NCBI GenBank assembly: GCA_903813345.2
Contig: CAIIXF020000011.1
Location: 14,303,754-14,367,753, forward strand
Origin: Owenia fusiformis
Lineage: Eukaryota; Annelida; Polychaeta; Sabellida; Oweniidae
Length of the DNA: 64,000 nt
Reading direction: 5' to 3'
Made by a program: the position numbers and the translations under genes. The notes below the pieces were generated by a model. The model saw nothing but the letters and a program-made list of their open reading frames with translations, did no database searches and was not told the DNA's origin. How positions within the stretch are numbered: position 1 is the stretch's first letter; every line of letters begins with the position of its first letter. Shown piece after piece: positions 22,410 to 33,036 of the stretch.

Positions 22410-24977
22410 TTACAGCAATGGCTGTATGTCATCATCAATGTGCACTTCAGCATCAACAGTCATCAATATGCTGTTGTCATTATGATGCACAACAACATCA
22501 TCATGCATTACACCATCATAATGAAATGCATTAACATCTCTAGGCTCATCCAATTGGATTAGCTCAGCTCCAGGATACCCCTCATCCTGATTTTCAATCA
22601 TATTGTCTTGCGTAGAACCAGTGTGATCAGTACCATCGTCATCATCAGTGCCATTTTCTACATCACCAAAATCTAGGGCCTCTTTTAATCTCAACCAGAA
22701 TGCTGGGTTTTGTGAAGAATCTTTCGGCCATTGAAGAAAGGTCTCCTGACCTAGGTAGCTCTTCAAACTGGAAGATATTTTATCCTTGTTTAAATCCTTG
22801 AGATCATGCAGCAGAATCATCACCATGGTATCGTAGGTAGCATCGAGACGCTTATTCCGCGACAGTTCAAACTCAAAATTACACCATCTGCTTTCTAAGT
22901 AATTGTTAGACATTAGTATGATTACTTTGCGGCTAGCTTCAATGAAGTGTATGATATTTGTATTAATTAGTTCACCAGGAATGAAGTCCCGTTGATGAAT
23001 GACCAAACAGAGTCCAAATTCCTCCTCTATTTTTTCCTGTATTTTAACGATGATCGAAATATCATCATTGCTACTGTACGATAAGAACCCGTGGTAGTTG
23101 AATATCCTGTAGTCGTCAGGCTGTTTCTTGGTCTGGAGGGTTCGTCTCGCCATTTGTCTTGTCATCAGCCAGAGATATTCCAAGCGATGTCGTTTAGCAT
23201 AGATAACCAAAGATAAGATGCCCAAAAGTATCATTACACCTATGGAAGATGAAACTGACACTATGGTTGTCATCTTGCACATTAAAGCTGTTTCTTCAAT
23301 GGATAATGTATGTAGAAGGTGATACTCAGTATTCCCGAGGCAACGGTATGATTCAAAGTTATAGAACTTTACTCTGGTTGTTTTCATCCATTCGATGAAC
23401 TGTTGTTGGCCACAGCCACAGAGCAATGGATTGAAGCTCAAGTCTACTACAAGTTTTGTTAGATTCTCTTTGGCCTTTTTAGCAGTATGATCCAATTGTG
23501 ACATCATCAATTTTGGAAGCTGGCTTATGCGATTTGATGATAAGTTCAACAGTTTTAAATTCCAATTATTATGGAGATCAATGTCCAAAGAAACAATCCC
23601 ATTATTGCTTAGGTTGATGTATCGCACATTCTCCATGTCAATAAACGTATTCACTTGTGGATCAGCATAATTCGTATTTTCTAAATCAATAGATTTTATT
23701 GTTGAGCAATTCTGGAATGCTGATACGGTATCATTTAGTTGAGTGTACATGGGTCGGAAGTCAACATTTCCCAGTAGGAGAGTTTGGAGTTTCGGAAAGT
23801 TTTTGCAGTTGAGTGCATTCGGGTCTGTGAAAATTATTCTTGAGTTCTGAAAATTCAAGTATTTGAGGTTATATAAGCCCAATAGCGAGGCACCTAACCC
23901 GGCAACAATCGTGTTTGACATGTCTAAAACCTTAAGGTTTGGGGTACTCATGCATATATCATTGTCCCAAAAATAGAATTCTTTAGTGAGAGCTATATTG
24001 TCAGCGTATATTTCTTCAAGATTTTCGGGAAATATTTGCATGTTATTACTCCGTCTGTGTATTGGATGGCTGACCTTAATTGGCAAGTATGCATTGCCAC
24101 CCATATCCACCACTTTTAAGTTATACATTATTAAGAAATTGACGAGAAAGAATATATTCCCATCCTGCCAAAAACTTACTTTAATGTAGTTTGCTCGGAG
24201 AGAGATGTATTTTACGGAATTTAAAAGTACACCAAAGCCATGTTCTATTGAACTTATGTGATTGCCATCAAGTTTCAAAACCTTCACATTCAATTTTTTA
24301 AAGACAGCCATTTTTGGCTTTTTCAGCGTGTAACTTTGAATCTGTGCATTTTTTACATCAACGTCATTAGTATATGATAAGTCCAAGTAATCAGTTGTGC
24401 AGTTCCTACATGCTTTTGTCAGTGCTATAAGTCTGTCCACGATTCTATCCAAACTCATCATGTTATTTCCTCTCATATCAAGATATTTAAGAGCTTTCAA
24501 GTCACATAGTGTCTTGTTGTCCATGTCTTTTAAGGAGCGGGGAGACTTTTGGAAGTAATTATAAATGATAGCGCCAGATTGACTGATCTTGAAATATTCC
24601 AATTTCCACAGTCCTCCAAGTGATCCTTGAACGATTGATTTAATGCGATTCCTACTGATATCTAAATACCTCAGACTGGCGTACCGTTTGAAGGTGTTGT
24701 TCTCAATGTCCAGAACACTTGGTATATCCGTAAGCTGTAGGTACTGGACTGTAATCGGGAATGTCTGTAGAACGGTGCTGACATTTAGGCTGGTGCAGAT
24801 ATACCTCATGTCACTACAGGTAGAACATCCTTGCGGACATGTATGATTTGTCTCGGTTGTAAAGTTAATGTATGGTTCATCTGGGTATTGATAACTTGCT
24901 GAAACTGCTTTCATCTTGCTAGAGAGGGGAATATACATCATCGTCATCCAGAACATTATCATTGCCGAAGAGGCCAT
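22410..24977 (-). CDS. Toll-like receptor, intact single exon (copy B)
   Basis: Encodes 855 residues with the same architecture as the gene at 4340-6910: signal peptide, Cys-rich cap, ~15 leucine-rich repeats, one C-terminal LRR cap, membrane helix, TIR domain with RDFIPG, and an acidic His/Asp-rich tail. By eye there are about 35 substitutions and a handful of single-codon indels (for example an extra Lys in the signal peptide, an extra Arg near residue 146, and loss of Tyr after RRSN). All preserve the frame. The TIR domain differs at only one position that I can see (GQK to GQE). Both copies look functional. Different ectodomains with the same signalling domain suit diversification of recognition. 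Confidence 0.95.
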   Translation of the reverse strand: MASSAMIMFWMTMMYIPLSSKMKAVSASYQYPDEPYINFTTETNHTCPQGCSTCSDMRYICTSLNVSTVLQTFPITVQYLQLTDIPSVLDIENNTFKRYASLRYLDISRNRIKSIVQGSLGGLWKLEYFKISQSGAIIYNYFQKSPRSLKDMDNKTLCDLKALKYLDMRGNNMMSLDRIVDRLIALTKACRNCTTDYLDLSYTNDVDVKNAQIQSYTLKKPKMAVFKKLNVKVLKLDGNHISSIEHGFGVLLNSVKYISLRANYIKVSFWQDGNIFFLVNFLIMYNLKVVDMGGNAYLPIKVSHPIHRRSNNMQIFPENLEEIYADNIALTKEFYFWDNDICMSTPNLKVLDMSNTIVAGLGASLLGLYNLKYLNFQNSRIIFTDPNALNCKNFPKLQTLLLGNVDFRPMYTQLNDTVSAFQNCSTIKSIDLENTNYADPQVNTFIDMENVRYINLSNNGIVSLDIDLHNNWNLKLLNLSSNRISQLPKLMMSQLDHTAKKAKENLTKLVVDLSFNPLLCGCGQQQFIEWMKTTRVKFYNFESYRCLGNTEYHLLHTLSIEETALMCKMTTIVSVSSSIGVMILLGILSLVIYAKRHRLEYLWLMTRQMARRTLQTKKQPDDYRIFNYHGFLSYSSNDDISIIVKIQEKIEEEFGLCLVIHQRDFIPGELINTNIIHFIEASRKVIILMSNNYLESRWCNFEFELSRNKRLDATYDTMVMILLHDLKDLNKDKISSSLKSYLGQETFLQWPKDSSQNPAFWLRLKEALDFGDVENGTDDDDGTDHTGSTQDNMIENQDEGYPGAELIQLDEPRDVNAFHYDGVMHDDVVVHHNDNSILMTVDAEVHIDDDIQPLL

Positions 24978-25091
24978 TTTTCTTTGTGAATAAAAGTTAC
25001 TTAGTTCGTGAATTTAATATACTGCTTATCAGACAACCACGTATCAATTTATACTTTCTAATTTTATTTAGTATTGAGGAAATAGTATGTA

Positions 25092-26164
25092 CGAGGGGTG
25101 ATCAATAAGTAATGGACGCTCTTTTACACAGATACTTTTTATCGACCAATCCCTTTGATTTTCCTACAAGTGATACATCATTCAATTATCTATCAATTCT
25201 GAAGATTTGAAGACAAAATATATAATACATGTTGATGTATCCTTATTTCTGTGAAGGAGGTACAGGTACCCCGGGACCGACATTTACGTCACATATTCAG
25301 ATTTTAGCCAGTTTAGTAAATTTCAGTTAGATTTGAACTTTTTATATGCAACAAGTGTTGTGTTGTTTGACATTTTTTGCTGACTGGTAACACATAAACA
25401 GAAAGTATTGTGATGTCAGAGTGTTGTATGGAAGGGGTTTGCAGGTCAATTTGAGAAAGCATTGTGGAAGAAAGGGGTGGTGAGAGAAGGGAACACCCTA
25501 CTCCATATGGACACAGATCTCAAAATGTTCAGAAAACAATATCCCTGGACCTCAAAATTGAGCAATTGGCCAATGCACCATATTGTCCATATCTGCTCAC
25601 AATTGACTTGTTTATTTCTATACTACTTATTTCTATAGAGAAAGGACGCAGGTTTATTGACATTGATGAAATAAAACAACCCATGTAACTGCATTTTGCT
25701 ACCATGTCAGAGAATGAATTCAGCCTTGTCTCACAATCTTGAGTTAAGAGGATGAGGAATTGTGTACTTGTAGCACTTGATGGAACCTATTTAGAGGGCC
25801 CTGTGGAATGAATGTGGCATGAATACCACAAAGTGATGATAAAATATTCAAAATCAACTATGGCATAACAAAATGGGGTAATTTATGACCATAATGATTT
25901 GTTATGTTCAGCCTGCATTCTACTACATTGCATGTTAAACAAGCTAAAATAGCTTCAGAATATGTGACGTAAATGTCGGTCCCGGGGTACCTGTACCCCC
26001 TTCACGGAAATAAGGATATATCAACATGTATTATATATTTTGTCTTCAAATCTTCAGAATTGATAGATAATTGAATGATGTATCACTGGTAGGAAAATCA
26101 AAGGGATTGGTCTATAAAAAGTATCTGTGTAAAAAAGCGTCCATTACTTATTGATCACCCCTCG
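25092..26164 (+). mobile_element. Mariner-derived element with ~225 bp inverted repeats
   Basis: Flanked by TA (25090-25091 and 26165-26166). Copy A has the uninterrupted site near 7013-7035. The termini CGAGGGGTGATCAATAAG and their reverse complement are mariner-like. The inverted repeats extend inward to about 25320 and 25945 (shared landmark ccccgggaccgacattta). The unique core carries a transposase fragment. Total length is 1,073 bp, inserted after the segmental duplication. Confidence 0.9.
25560..25805 (+). pseudogene. Decayed C-terminal fragment of mariner transposase
   Basis: One plus-strand frame gives APYCPYLLTIDLF, then KGRRFIDIDEIKQ, then ENEFSLVSQS-stop-VKRMRNC and GTYLEG. These align by eye with the conserved mariner C-terminus (PPYSPDLAPSDFFLF, KGRRF.DIEEIK, NEFQ..., GDYFEG), which holds the third catalytic Asp. 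At least two in-frame stops, and the N-terminal DNA-binding domain and first two catalytic Asp are missing. This supports assigning the surrounding element to mariner and shows it is non-autonomous. Confidence 0.7.
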
Positions 26165-26877
26165 TATGTATCTTATCATGTTACCAAACAGAGAATAAGG
26201 AAATATGTCCACATAGATTGGTCTATTTTGAATCATAAATCATGGCAAATTACAGTAACCTAGACATTTTTTATTAGTCATGCTACTTACGCTTAACATC
26301 ACCGCCAAAAATAAATATTGTCGCCATAATTATGCTGAGTGACAGTCATATGTGCAGGTGCTTCAAGAAATATCATCATCCTTTCCCGATCACAAGTACA
26401 AGTAAAGCACAAGATGATGTTCCACTTGCTTATTCTACAAGACGAGGGGATAAAATATTCAAAATGCGAAGTTATGATTTATGTTTATTTCTAAGCATGT
26501 GCGTGACAATAACACAATAATAGAAAAACTATTAAAGAAAAAGTGATATCCCCAGACTAGTATGCTCTGCAATGTATAAATAATAGTAGGCATATTTACT
26601 ATTTTCAAATTCATAATTAAGCTACATGTTTCACAATTATTTCAATTTTACTAATTGACAAAAACAGAACACTCGATTTCAACATCAAAAATAGTTACAT
26701 AGAGGCAATAAAAATGACACGTGGTAGAAATTCCTCTTTGAACCATCAGTTTGTGTGCTACTTTATTTCCTATTCAATTTTTAACTAGGTGATTTATGTA
26801 AAATATGATAAAGTAAAAGATTAGGTTGTTGAAAATGAGTTATTTAACTTATTCCAATTCCTCATGTGATTAACAGG

Positions 26878-27193
26878 CAGGGGCGGATCTGGGAACCAAC
26901 AAGGGGGGGGGGGCAAATTTCAGGTCAGAGAAAAAAAACTTCCCCGCTTGCGCGGAAAAAATTTTTGGGCCCCTAAAACCCATAAGTGGGCCCAAATTTT
27001 GAATTTTCTTCAAAATTTGGCCTGAAATTAAAAATAAGGCCTTAAAAGGCTCAGTTATGACCAAAAAAGGCCCACTTTTTGGGGCCTTAAGGCCTTTTTT
27101 GGCCGAAAATTTTTTTTGGGCCCAATTATTTTTTTCTGGGCCCACCCAAGGAGGGGGGCGGGCCTCAAGCCCCCCCCCCCTAATCCGCCAGTG
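26878..27193. mobile_element. Small hAT-like MITE
   Basis: Begins CAGGGGCGGATCTGGG and ends with the inverse of CACTGGCGGATTAGGG, each next to G/C homopolymers. The sequence acagg flanks both sides (26873-26877 and 27194-27198). The empty site is in copy A near 18056-18066 (ttaacaggcgagc). The interior is G/A-rich with many gggccc and aaaaattt words. The 5 bp direct repeat is shorter than the 8 bp usual for hAT, so the superfamily is tentative. Confidence 0.75.
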
Positions 27194-27232
27194 ACAGGCG
27201 AGCATCAGGATTCAAAGAATCAATAAGATAGT

Positions 27233-27990
27233 CCACAGTCTCCTTTTCAGAAGGGGATACACCAGGAGAAGCTTCATGAACATACCTGCCAACCTACCGT
27301 ATTTTAACGGGAATTTTATGTAAATTATTCGTTTTTTCCGTATATGGTATTTTTTCGCTTAAAAACAACCGTAAAAATCTATCGTATTTTTTACAGAAAT
27401 CGATCGTAAATTTTTTTAAACTCGAAAATGTTTTAAATCTACCGTATTTCTGCTGAAATCAACAGTATTTTGTTCAAACTACCGTAATCTACCGTTATTA
27501 TTTGGATATTCTGAAAAAGTGAAGTCTTCTTGTACTGTCCCTGTCAGTGGAGACGATTGCCGTATCATACATTTGAACCATGATACGGCAATTGCCGTAT
27601 AGAACGTCAATATATTTTTAACAACGGTTATCTTTTAAAAATCTAAACAATTCTGGATTTTAAATTCGAACTTAATCATATAACATCGTTCATTCACATG
27701 TGGTCATGGTTCGGTGAGAAATCCTTCCATTTGCACAGTGTGTCAAAATCGGCTCTGGACCAAGTTTCAGATATTGCAAAAATGAGTGCAAGGGCTAAAT
27801 GCCAATGGAAGTGCTCCTGACTTGAATTGTTGTGACTTTTTCTTTTGGAGCTATCTCAGGAGCATCTGTGCTCACCATTCCTCCATTCCTCCACCAGATA
27901 TTGCAAAAGAATTGTCAATGGGCTGCATTTCTCCGCTTTAACCCACATATGACTCAGGACTGAACATGCAAGACATGGAGAGATGAGCGC
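27233..27990. other. Gene-free stretch with TACCGTATTTT words
   Basis: Between 27290 and 27510 the words accgtatttt, atcgtattttt and ccgtaat recur, suggesting a decayed dispersed repeat beginning near cctgccaacctaccg. A short inverted pair around tgccgtatca lies at about 27558-27600. No gene was seen. Confidence 0.45.
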
Positions 27991-28099
27991 ATCTTTATGT
28001 GCAAATAAGTGGTGGCAATTTGGAGGGGTATTGGATGTATTCTTGTAAGAGTATTTGTATGAACACTTTACTGTCTATGTCACACCTGCACCACCTTCT

Positions 28100-28560
28100 T
28101 CCAATTGCCCTTATACCCCTTGCACTGACTTTTGCAATGTTTAAAACTTGGGTCCGGGCTGAATTTTACCCCACTTTGCGAATTTAATGATTATTCGGCC
28201 AGCCATGATTCCCTATGAATGAATGACATTCCATTGCAAAGAGGAGTAATTTAGCTTTTTGGTACATTGAATGAAATTGATGTAGTCATCATTGGTTTTA
28301 TGTTTTCTTCCAATATTGCATTGGGCCCCGTACACTGACTTTCGCGATGTTTATAAATTGGCCATGGTGTCCCAAGCTAATTTTGGCCCACTTTGCAAAG
28401 GAATGATTACTCGCCCAACCATGACCCAATATCACCGAATGATATACCATTGGAAAGAGGAGACACATGGCTTCATTGTACATTGAATGAAATCAATGCT
28501 GTTATCACTGGTTTTGCGCTTCTCCGAGATAACAATCTGTTGCACTGTATATTTCCAATG
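28100..28560 (+). repeat. Tandem ~230 bp repeat, two units
   Basis: Two direct units share gcactgacttt, caatgttta or cgatgttta, accccactttgc or gcccactttgc, aatgattayycg, catgatyccctat or catgacccaatat, cattgcaaagaggag or cattggaaagaggag, and tacattgaatgaaat. A third partial copy is at 1-150. No coding function seen. Confidence 0.75.
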
Positions 28561-28654
28561 AGCATTTTCCGATATTTTATTTAAGGCACCATGCTTCGAA
28601 AATGGTAAAACTCAAAATAAAATAATCCCAAATTCACTACTATTGTTCCCTCCC

Positions 28655-28882
28655 CAACAAGAATACATTTTGATACACCACATCTTTCTGTTTTTCAACA
28701 AGAATACATTCTGATACATCACATCTTTCTGTTTTTCAACAAGAATACATTTTGATCTTTCTGTTTTTCAACAAGAATACATTTTGATCTTTCTGTTTTT
28801 CAACAAGAATACATTTTGATCTTTCTGTTTTTCAACAAGAATACATTTTGATACTCACCACATCTTTCTGTTTTCAACAAGA
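28655..28882 (+). repeat. Minisatellite, ~33-44 bp unit
   Basis: Repeats of caacaagaatacattttgat followed by an optional acaccacat and ctttctgttttt. Units occur with and without the acaccacat insert. No gene. Confidence 0.88.
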
Positions 28883-29214
28883 AATATGAAAGGAACTAGG
28901 ACATGATTTTTCATGAATGTCTTTTGATGATGGAAAATTGAATTCGATTGACATCACTTATCGAGGCGTATAGCCTAGGATAGCCTTCCCGATTTCAGTC
29001 ATGAATTACGTCAATTTCGCTTGCAAACATTGGGAAGACGTTGTCATTACCGGATACCCAAACGTGTCGGGAGCACAAAGATACTCGAATGATGTTGATT
29101 GGACGTCAGGTTGCAGAGAAATCAGAGAAATTTTACTGAGTGGCTTCACGAAAAAATAAGCAGCACTTTCTATAGGCCACCTTTAACTGAGCAATCTTTG
29201 ATGAGCGTATAGAT

Positions 29215-29350
29215 TTGTACTGTAGCGACATCTTTTAAAAGGCGAAATATTTAAAAACTATTGATCTAAGGAAAATGAGGAGAGACAAAGATTTCATCTC
29301 ACGTTTATAACCTCATGGCCAGTCAACATATTAGGCAGAGTCGTGATGCA
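29215..29350 (+). repeat. Diverged third trace of the duplicated unit
   Basis: Matches 3370-3550 and the copy B equivalent in order: gcgacatcttttaaa, gaaatatttaaa, ggaaaatgaggagagacaaag, tataacctcatggccagt, gcgaagtcgtgat-like and gtcgtgatgcaaatgcaa. It is more diverged than copies A and B are from each other, so it is an older duplicate or a dispersed repeat. Confidence 0.6.
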
Positions 29351-32120
29351 AATGCAAATGAACACCACATCAATCTCTCCATCTGCCTGGAAACGAGTAA
29401 GATAATGAGTATAAGAATAGCGGTAGCTGATGTCTATGAGCATTATTCTGTGATGAAAAAGGAATGAATACGTCTTTAATATACACTCCCCTCCAAAAGT
29501 TTGGCAATGTCAATGTTTGACTCTTTTGTTCCTCATAGCACGGGAATGAACACGACAAATGTGATAAATTTCGGTAAATCGCAAAACACAAACATAATCA
29601 AACAGACTTTGATCCAAAGGAGAACTTGTTGTTAAATTTATGTAGGGAGTGTAAATATCGGGAAATAAATAAATAAATATCGTCCGAAAGTACCAATGGA
29701 TACTAAGGGCATTCTATTGATAAAAGTAAACATTAATCAAAAGCGCCATTCGAATTCGGTTTTACATATAAAATAGAAAAACTATTTATTTAGAAGGATT
29801 TGGTCAATGTATTTACTGAGCTGCCATAATAAGCTCACATCTTGGCATTTCTCCAGGTTTCTATGCGGCACTATGATACTAGAATAATATTTATGATACT
29901 AGAATAATATTTCATCGTGAATTTGATCGACCTAGTGCCATCGAAGAATCTATGCCCAACATATCAAAGCGAGTGCAGTATTTTAAGGTCAGGTCGTCTA
30001 GATTTACGACAGCTGTACTGAGTCAATCTCTGCAGTCAAGAAAAATCTAATTAAATTCGCGCAACCGTTTTAGGTTAGTGTACAACAAGGACGGGTAGAC
30101 ATAGTCGGTGAAAATATTCATCTAGGCCTACTAATATTAGGATAGGGAACAGAGAAGTATTAAGATTGATCGTGCAACACTAACACGGACAATCTATATT
30201 GCAGAATACTTGGCTACACGAGGTCAAGGAAGGTTGCTACGAGGAAGTTAATTTCTCACGATGCCATGTCCATAATCAGTGCGACATCTTCTGACAATGG
30301 TTCTCGACTATCACACTTCTAGACTGTTGAACGGAATCTAGGGAGGGAGATAATCTACATGGTAAGGTATATAGGGACGATAATACTATCTGGACCTTAT
30401 TCATTAATTGACTTATTTATTTATTTAATTATTTATTTATGTATTTGTTTAACCCAAGTCTTAGAGCTTTGCAGAAAGTCAGCTTATTTTCGGGAAGGGT
30501 ATTTTTTTTGAAGGGAATCGATGACAAAGAAGATAAAAAAGAATATAAAAAGAATGGCCCTGACCTGATTGAACTCATTAAATGCTTAATAAAGGGAAGA
30601 ATATTTGGCTAGGATTTAAATCAATATTTTGATTTTCATGTTTTTTTTAATTAGTATTAGAACTACTGAAACTACCTGAATGGGTGCACTGCACACGGAC
30701 TATATATAAATACTAGTATTTAGATTCGAGGTGACCTTGTAAAATATATTGTATGAAGTAAACAAATCGTCATGTATATGTATATTTAATTTCCTTTCAG
30801 TTGTTGGAAAGTATACTCAATACCACTCAAGCCACGTATTCCTTTCATTATAACGAATTTTATGTAACATGACTTTATGCTTTTATTCCGCTATTTAATA
30901 TACGCTCTACCATGAGTATTTGGTATCAAATTAAACGTCTCTTAATCCTGCAAAACATCATTTAGTTTTTATCTCAGGGTTATAAAAGCTGAACGCATTA
31001 TCAATCGTCGAACATTCCAAACTATCATTTTTTGCCTTGTAACCGATCACCCTTATGTTGATTGACAGTAACTTTTTTATATTCTGAAACGTATTTTGTT
31101 ATAATAATTGACTATTTCATCACAAAGACTGCATCGTGTCGATTGTACGTTAGCTGGAATTAATTTATTTGCTAATTTACTATTGAAAAATCGACATTAA
31201 GTATGTGTAACCCTTGAAGGCACCATCATCGACACCATGCTTGAAATCAACGGTGTCGAGAAGCCTCTGCACTATTCATGATAATTCCCCATTTACTTCT
31301 TTGAAATATAAATTGCCTTACTAACGGATGTAAAACATTTTCACAATACATTTGAGTATAACATATTTAGCTTGTTACGTATTTGTCGACGTAAAGTACT
31401 ATTTTTCAAAATCATCATCGACTCTACAAGTACGTTGTCTTTGCACTCTGCTTTCAATCAAAATCAGGTTTCAATGTTAAGTAATGGTGTTGAAGGTTTG
31501 TCTCAATATATATTGATAATATAAAAATACGCTTTATTGATGTTATTCTTTGACCACGTAAAGATTGAGATATTTAGGACCATCAACGACTCCACCACAT
31601 ACGACTCCAAAATACTATCCAGATATTAAGTAGGTCACATGTATAATCGAACGCTATATATTTGTTGAATGAACCTACATTCATTAAATGACTATTTTGT
31701 TGTATGTGTAGCATTTTACAGTGATACCGGGCTAAGGATTTAGAGGATATTGTTCATTGTGATTACAACGTATAGTGATAAGTAAAATTGAATCTATTAA
31801 GCAGATCATGTTATTTACTTATGATGCATATTCTGTTTGTCTTGAAATGCTATGGTAATGTGACACAAGAATTGGGATGATTGAGCAGTTCATAGTTTTA
31901 TAAAATCACTGACAAATATAGATGCACATTCCCCGATATTTCTTAATTTATAAACGTTTCGTTTCGTGTACCACTAGACGAAATGTATTTCTTGCCATTA
32001 TTGTAAAACAATAAATATTTCATTGGGATAATCAGTTTTGTGACATTTTATTAATGTGCATAATTTCCCACACTCTCATTAATATATCTGTCTTACTTAT
32101 CAGACCTTTCTGATGATATA
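29351..32120. other. Gene-free interval
   Basis: AT-rich, with simple runs such as tttatttatttaattattta near 30411-30450 and a short direct repeat of tatgatactagaataatat at about 29871-29910. The word caccatcatcgacacc occurs at about 31221, with relatives at 31411 and 31571. I see no gene, RNA gene or complete mobile element. Confidence 0.5.
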
Positions 32121-32154
32121 AGAATATGGCACTCACCACGCCGGGAAGTGCCGT

Positions 32155-33036
32155 CGTTCCCTACAGAGTACAGTACAGGTAGAGAAAGAAAAAGAAGGAT
32201 ACTAAAGGCTACTTAGAGCAAGAACGATTGCGACAGCGAGCATCGTATACACCGAGAAATAACCTGTCTGCTGAAGCTATTCAACGGATCGGAGAAAAGA
32301 ACAACAAGGCATCCCGGGAATACAGGGCACGCATACGCCAAGTGTATAGAGAAGCAATCAAAACACGCCAGACTGAAGGGAACGCTCAGAGTCTCAAAGT
32401 GAAACTGCCAGGACACAAATGAAAATCCAAGAAATCCCAGAACGCATTATTAAAACATTGAAGATAAGGCGACTGGACTTAAGCCAGTACCAGGTACCTT
32501 TCGAATCAATGCTGTGAGAGGGGTTTCCGATAATATTGTTGAAACGCGAGAATTATCGTGCTATTGTGACGCATGCAGAACAGATACGTCATCCTCACCC
32601 TGTGGTTGGCAAAGGAACAACCTTATAACCGTTAGGAAGACCCAGCAGGCAGCTAAAGTGGGCACCGAGCAACCATCTTTAAAACCAAAACGGAGCACAC
32701 CCGACACCCAGTACGTCAAGTAAAGCATCGACGCCCCCGACGTTTCCACTCTTTCAACCACATTGAAGCGTCGGCCTTTAGTAACCCCATCTACAAGTTC
32801 AAAGTCTTCAGACACAATTGTTTCCGCGAGGAAAAACGGAAAGGCCCGATAAAAAGAACAGACACTGTAAATATTTGCAAGGTGTCAACTATTATTCGTA
32901 TTTACAATCGCAGTTCGAATGGATCAAGTGCTCTAAATGTCCCGACTGGTTTCATGATTCCGGGAAATGTTCTCGTGTAAAGGGGATACTCATTGGAGAA
33001 ATATTTCCATGCATTAATTGCAATAAAAGACCTTAA
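32155..33036 (+). pseudogene. Decayed ORF cluster, probably transposon-derived
   Basis: Three frame-shifted fragments on the plus strand have protein-like composition. The first (from about 32180) gives a basic stretch with LEQERLRQRAS and then NKASREYRARIRQVYRE to a stop at 32422. The second lies at 32514-32723. The third (32818-33036) contains CSKCPDWFHDSGKC and PCINC, the Cys/His spacing of a degenerate PHD-like zinc finger. Such fingers occur at the C-terminus of some mobile-element proteins. The pieces need frame shifts to join, so I treat this as one decayed gene. The exact family is not recognised. Confidence 0.4.

Larger units (their letters stand above)
18094..27232 (+). repeat. Segmental duplication copy B
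   Basis: Direct copy of 392-7678 plus 17987-18093, starting at gtatcacatacagggac and ending at caataagatagt. Beyond 27232 the sequence is no longer shared. It contains two insertions absent from copy A (25092-26164 and 26878-27193) and a private block at 21402-22168. Confidence 0.93.

Noticed and set aside
26870-27205. 111-residue minus-strand frame rich in Gly, Pro and Lys
   Set aside because: It covers the hAT-like MITE almost exactly and consists of translated homopolymers.
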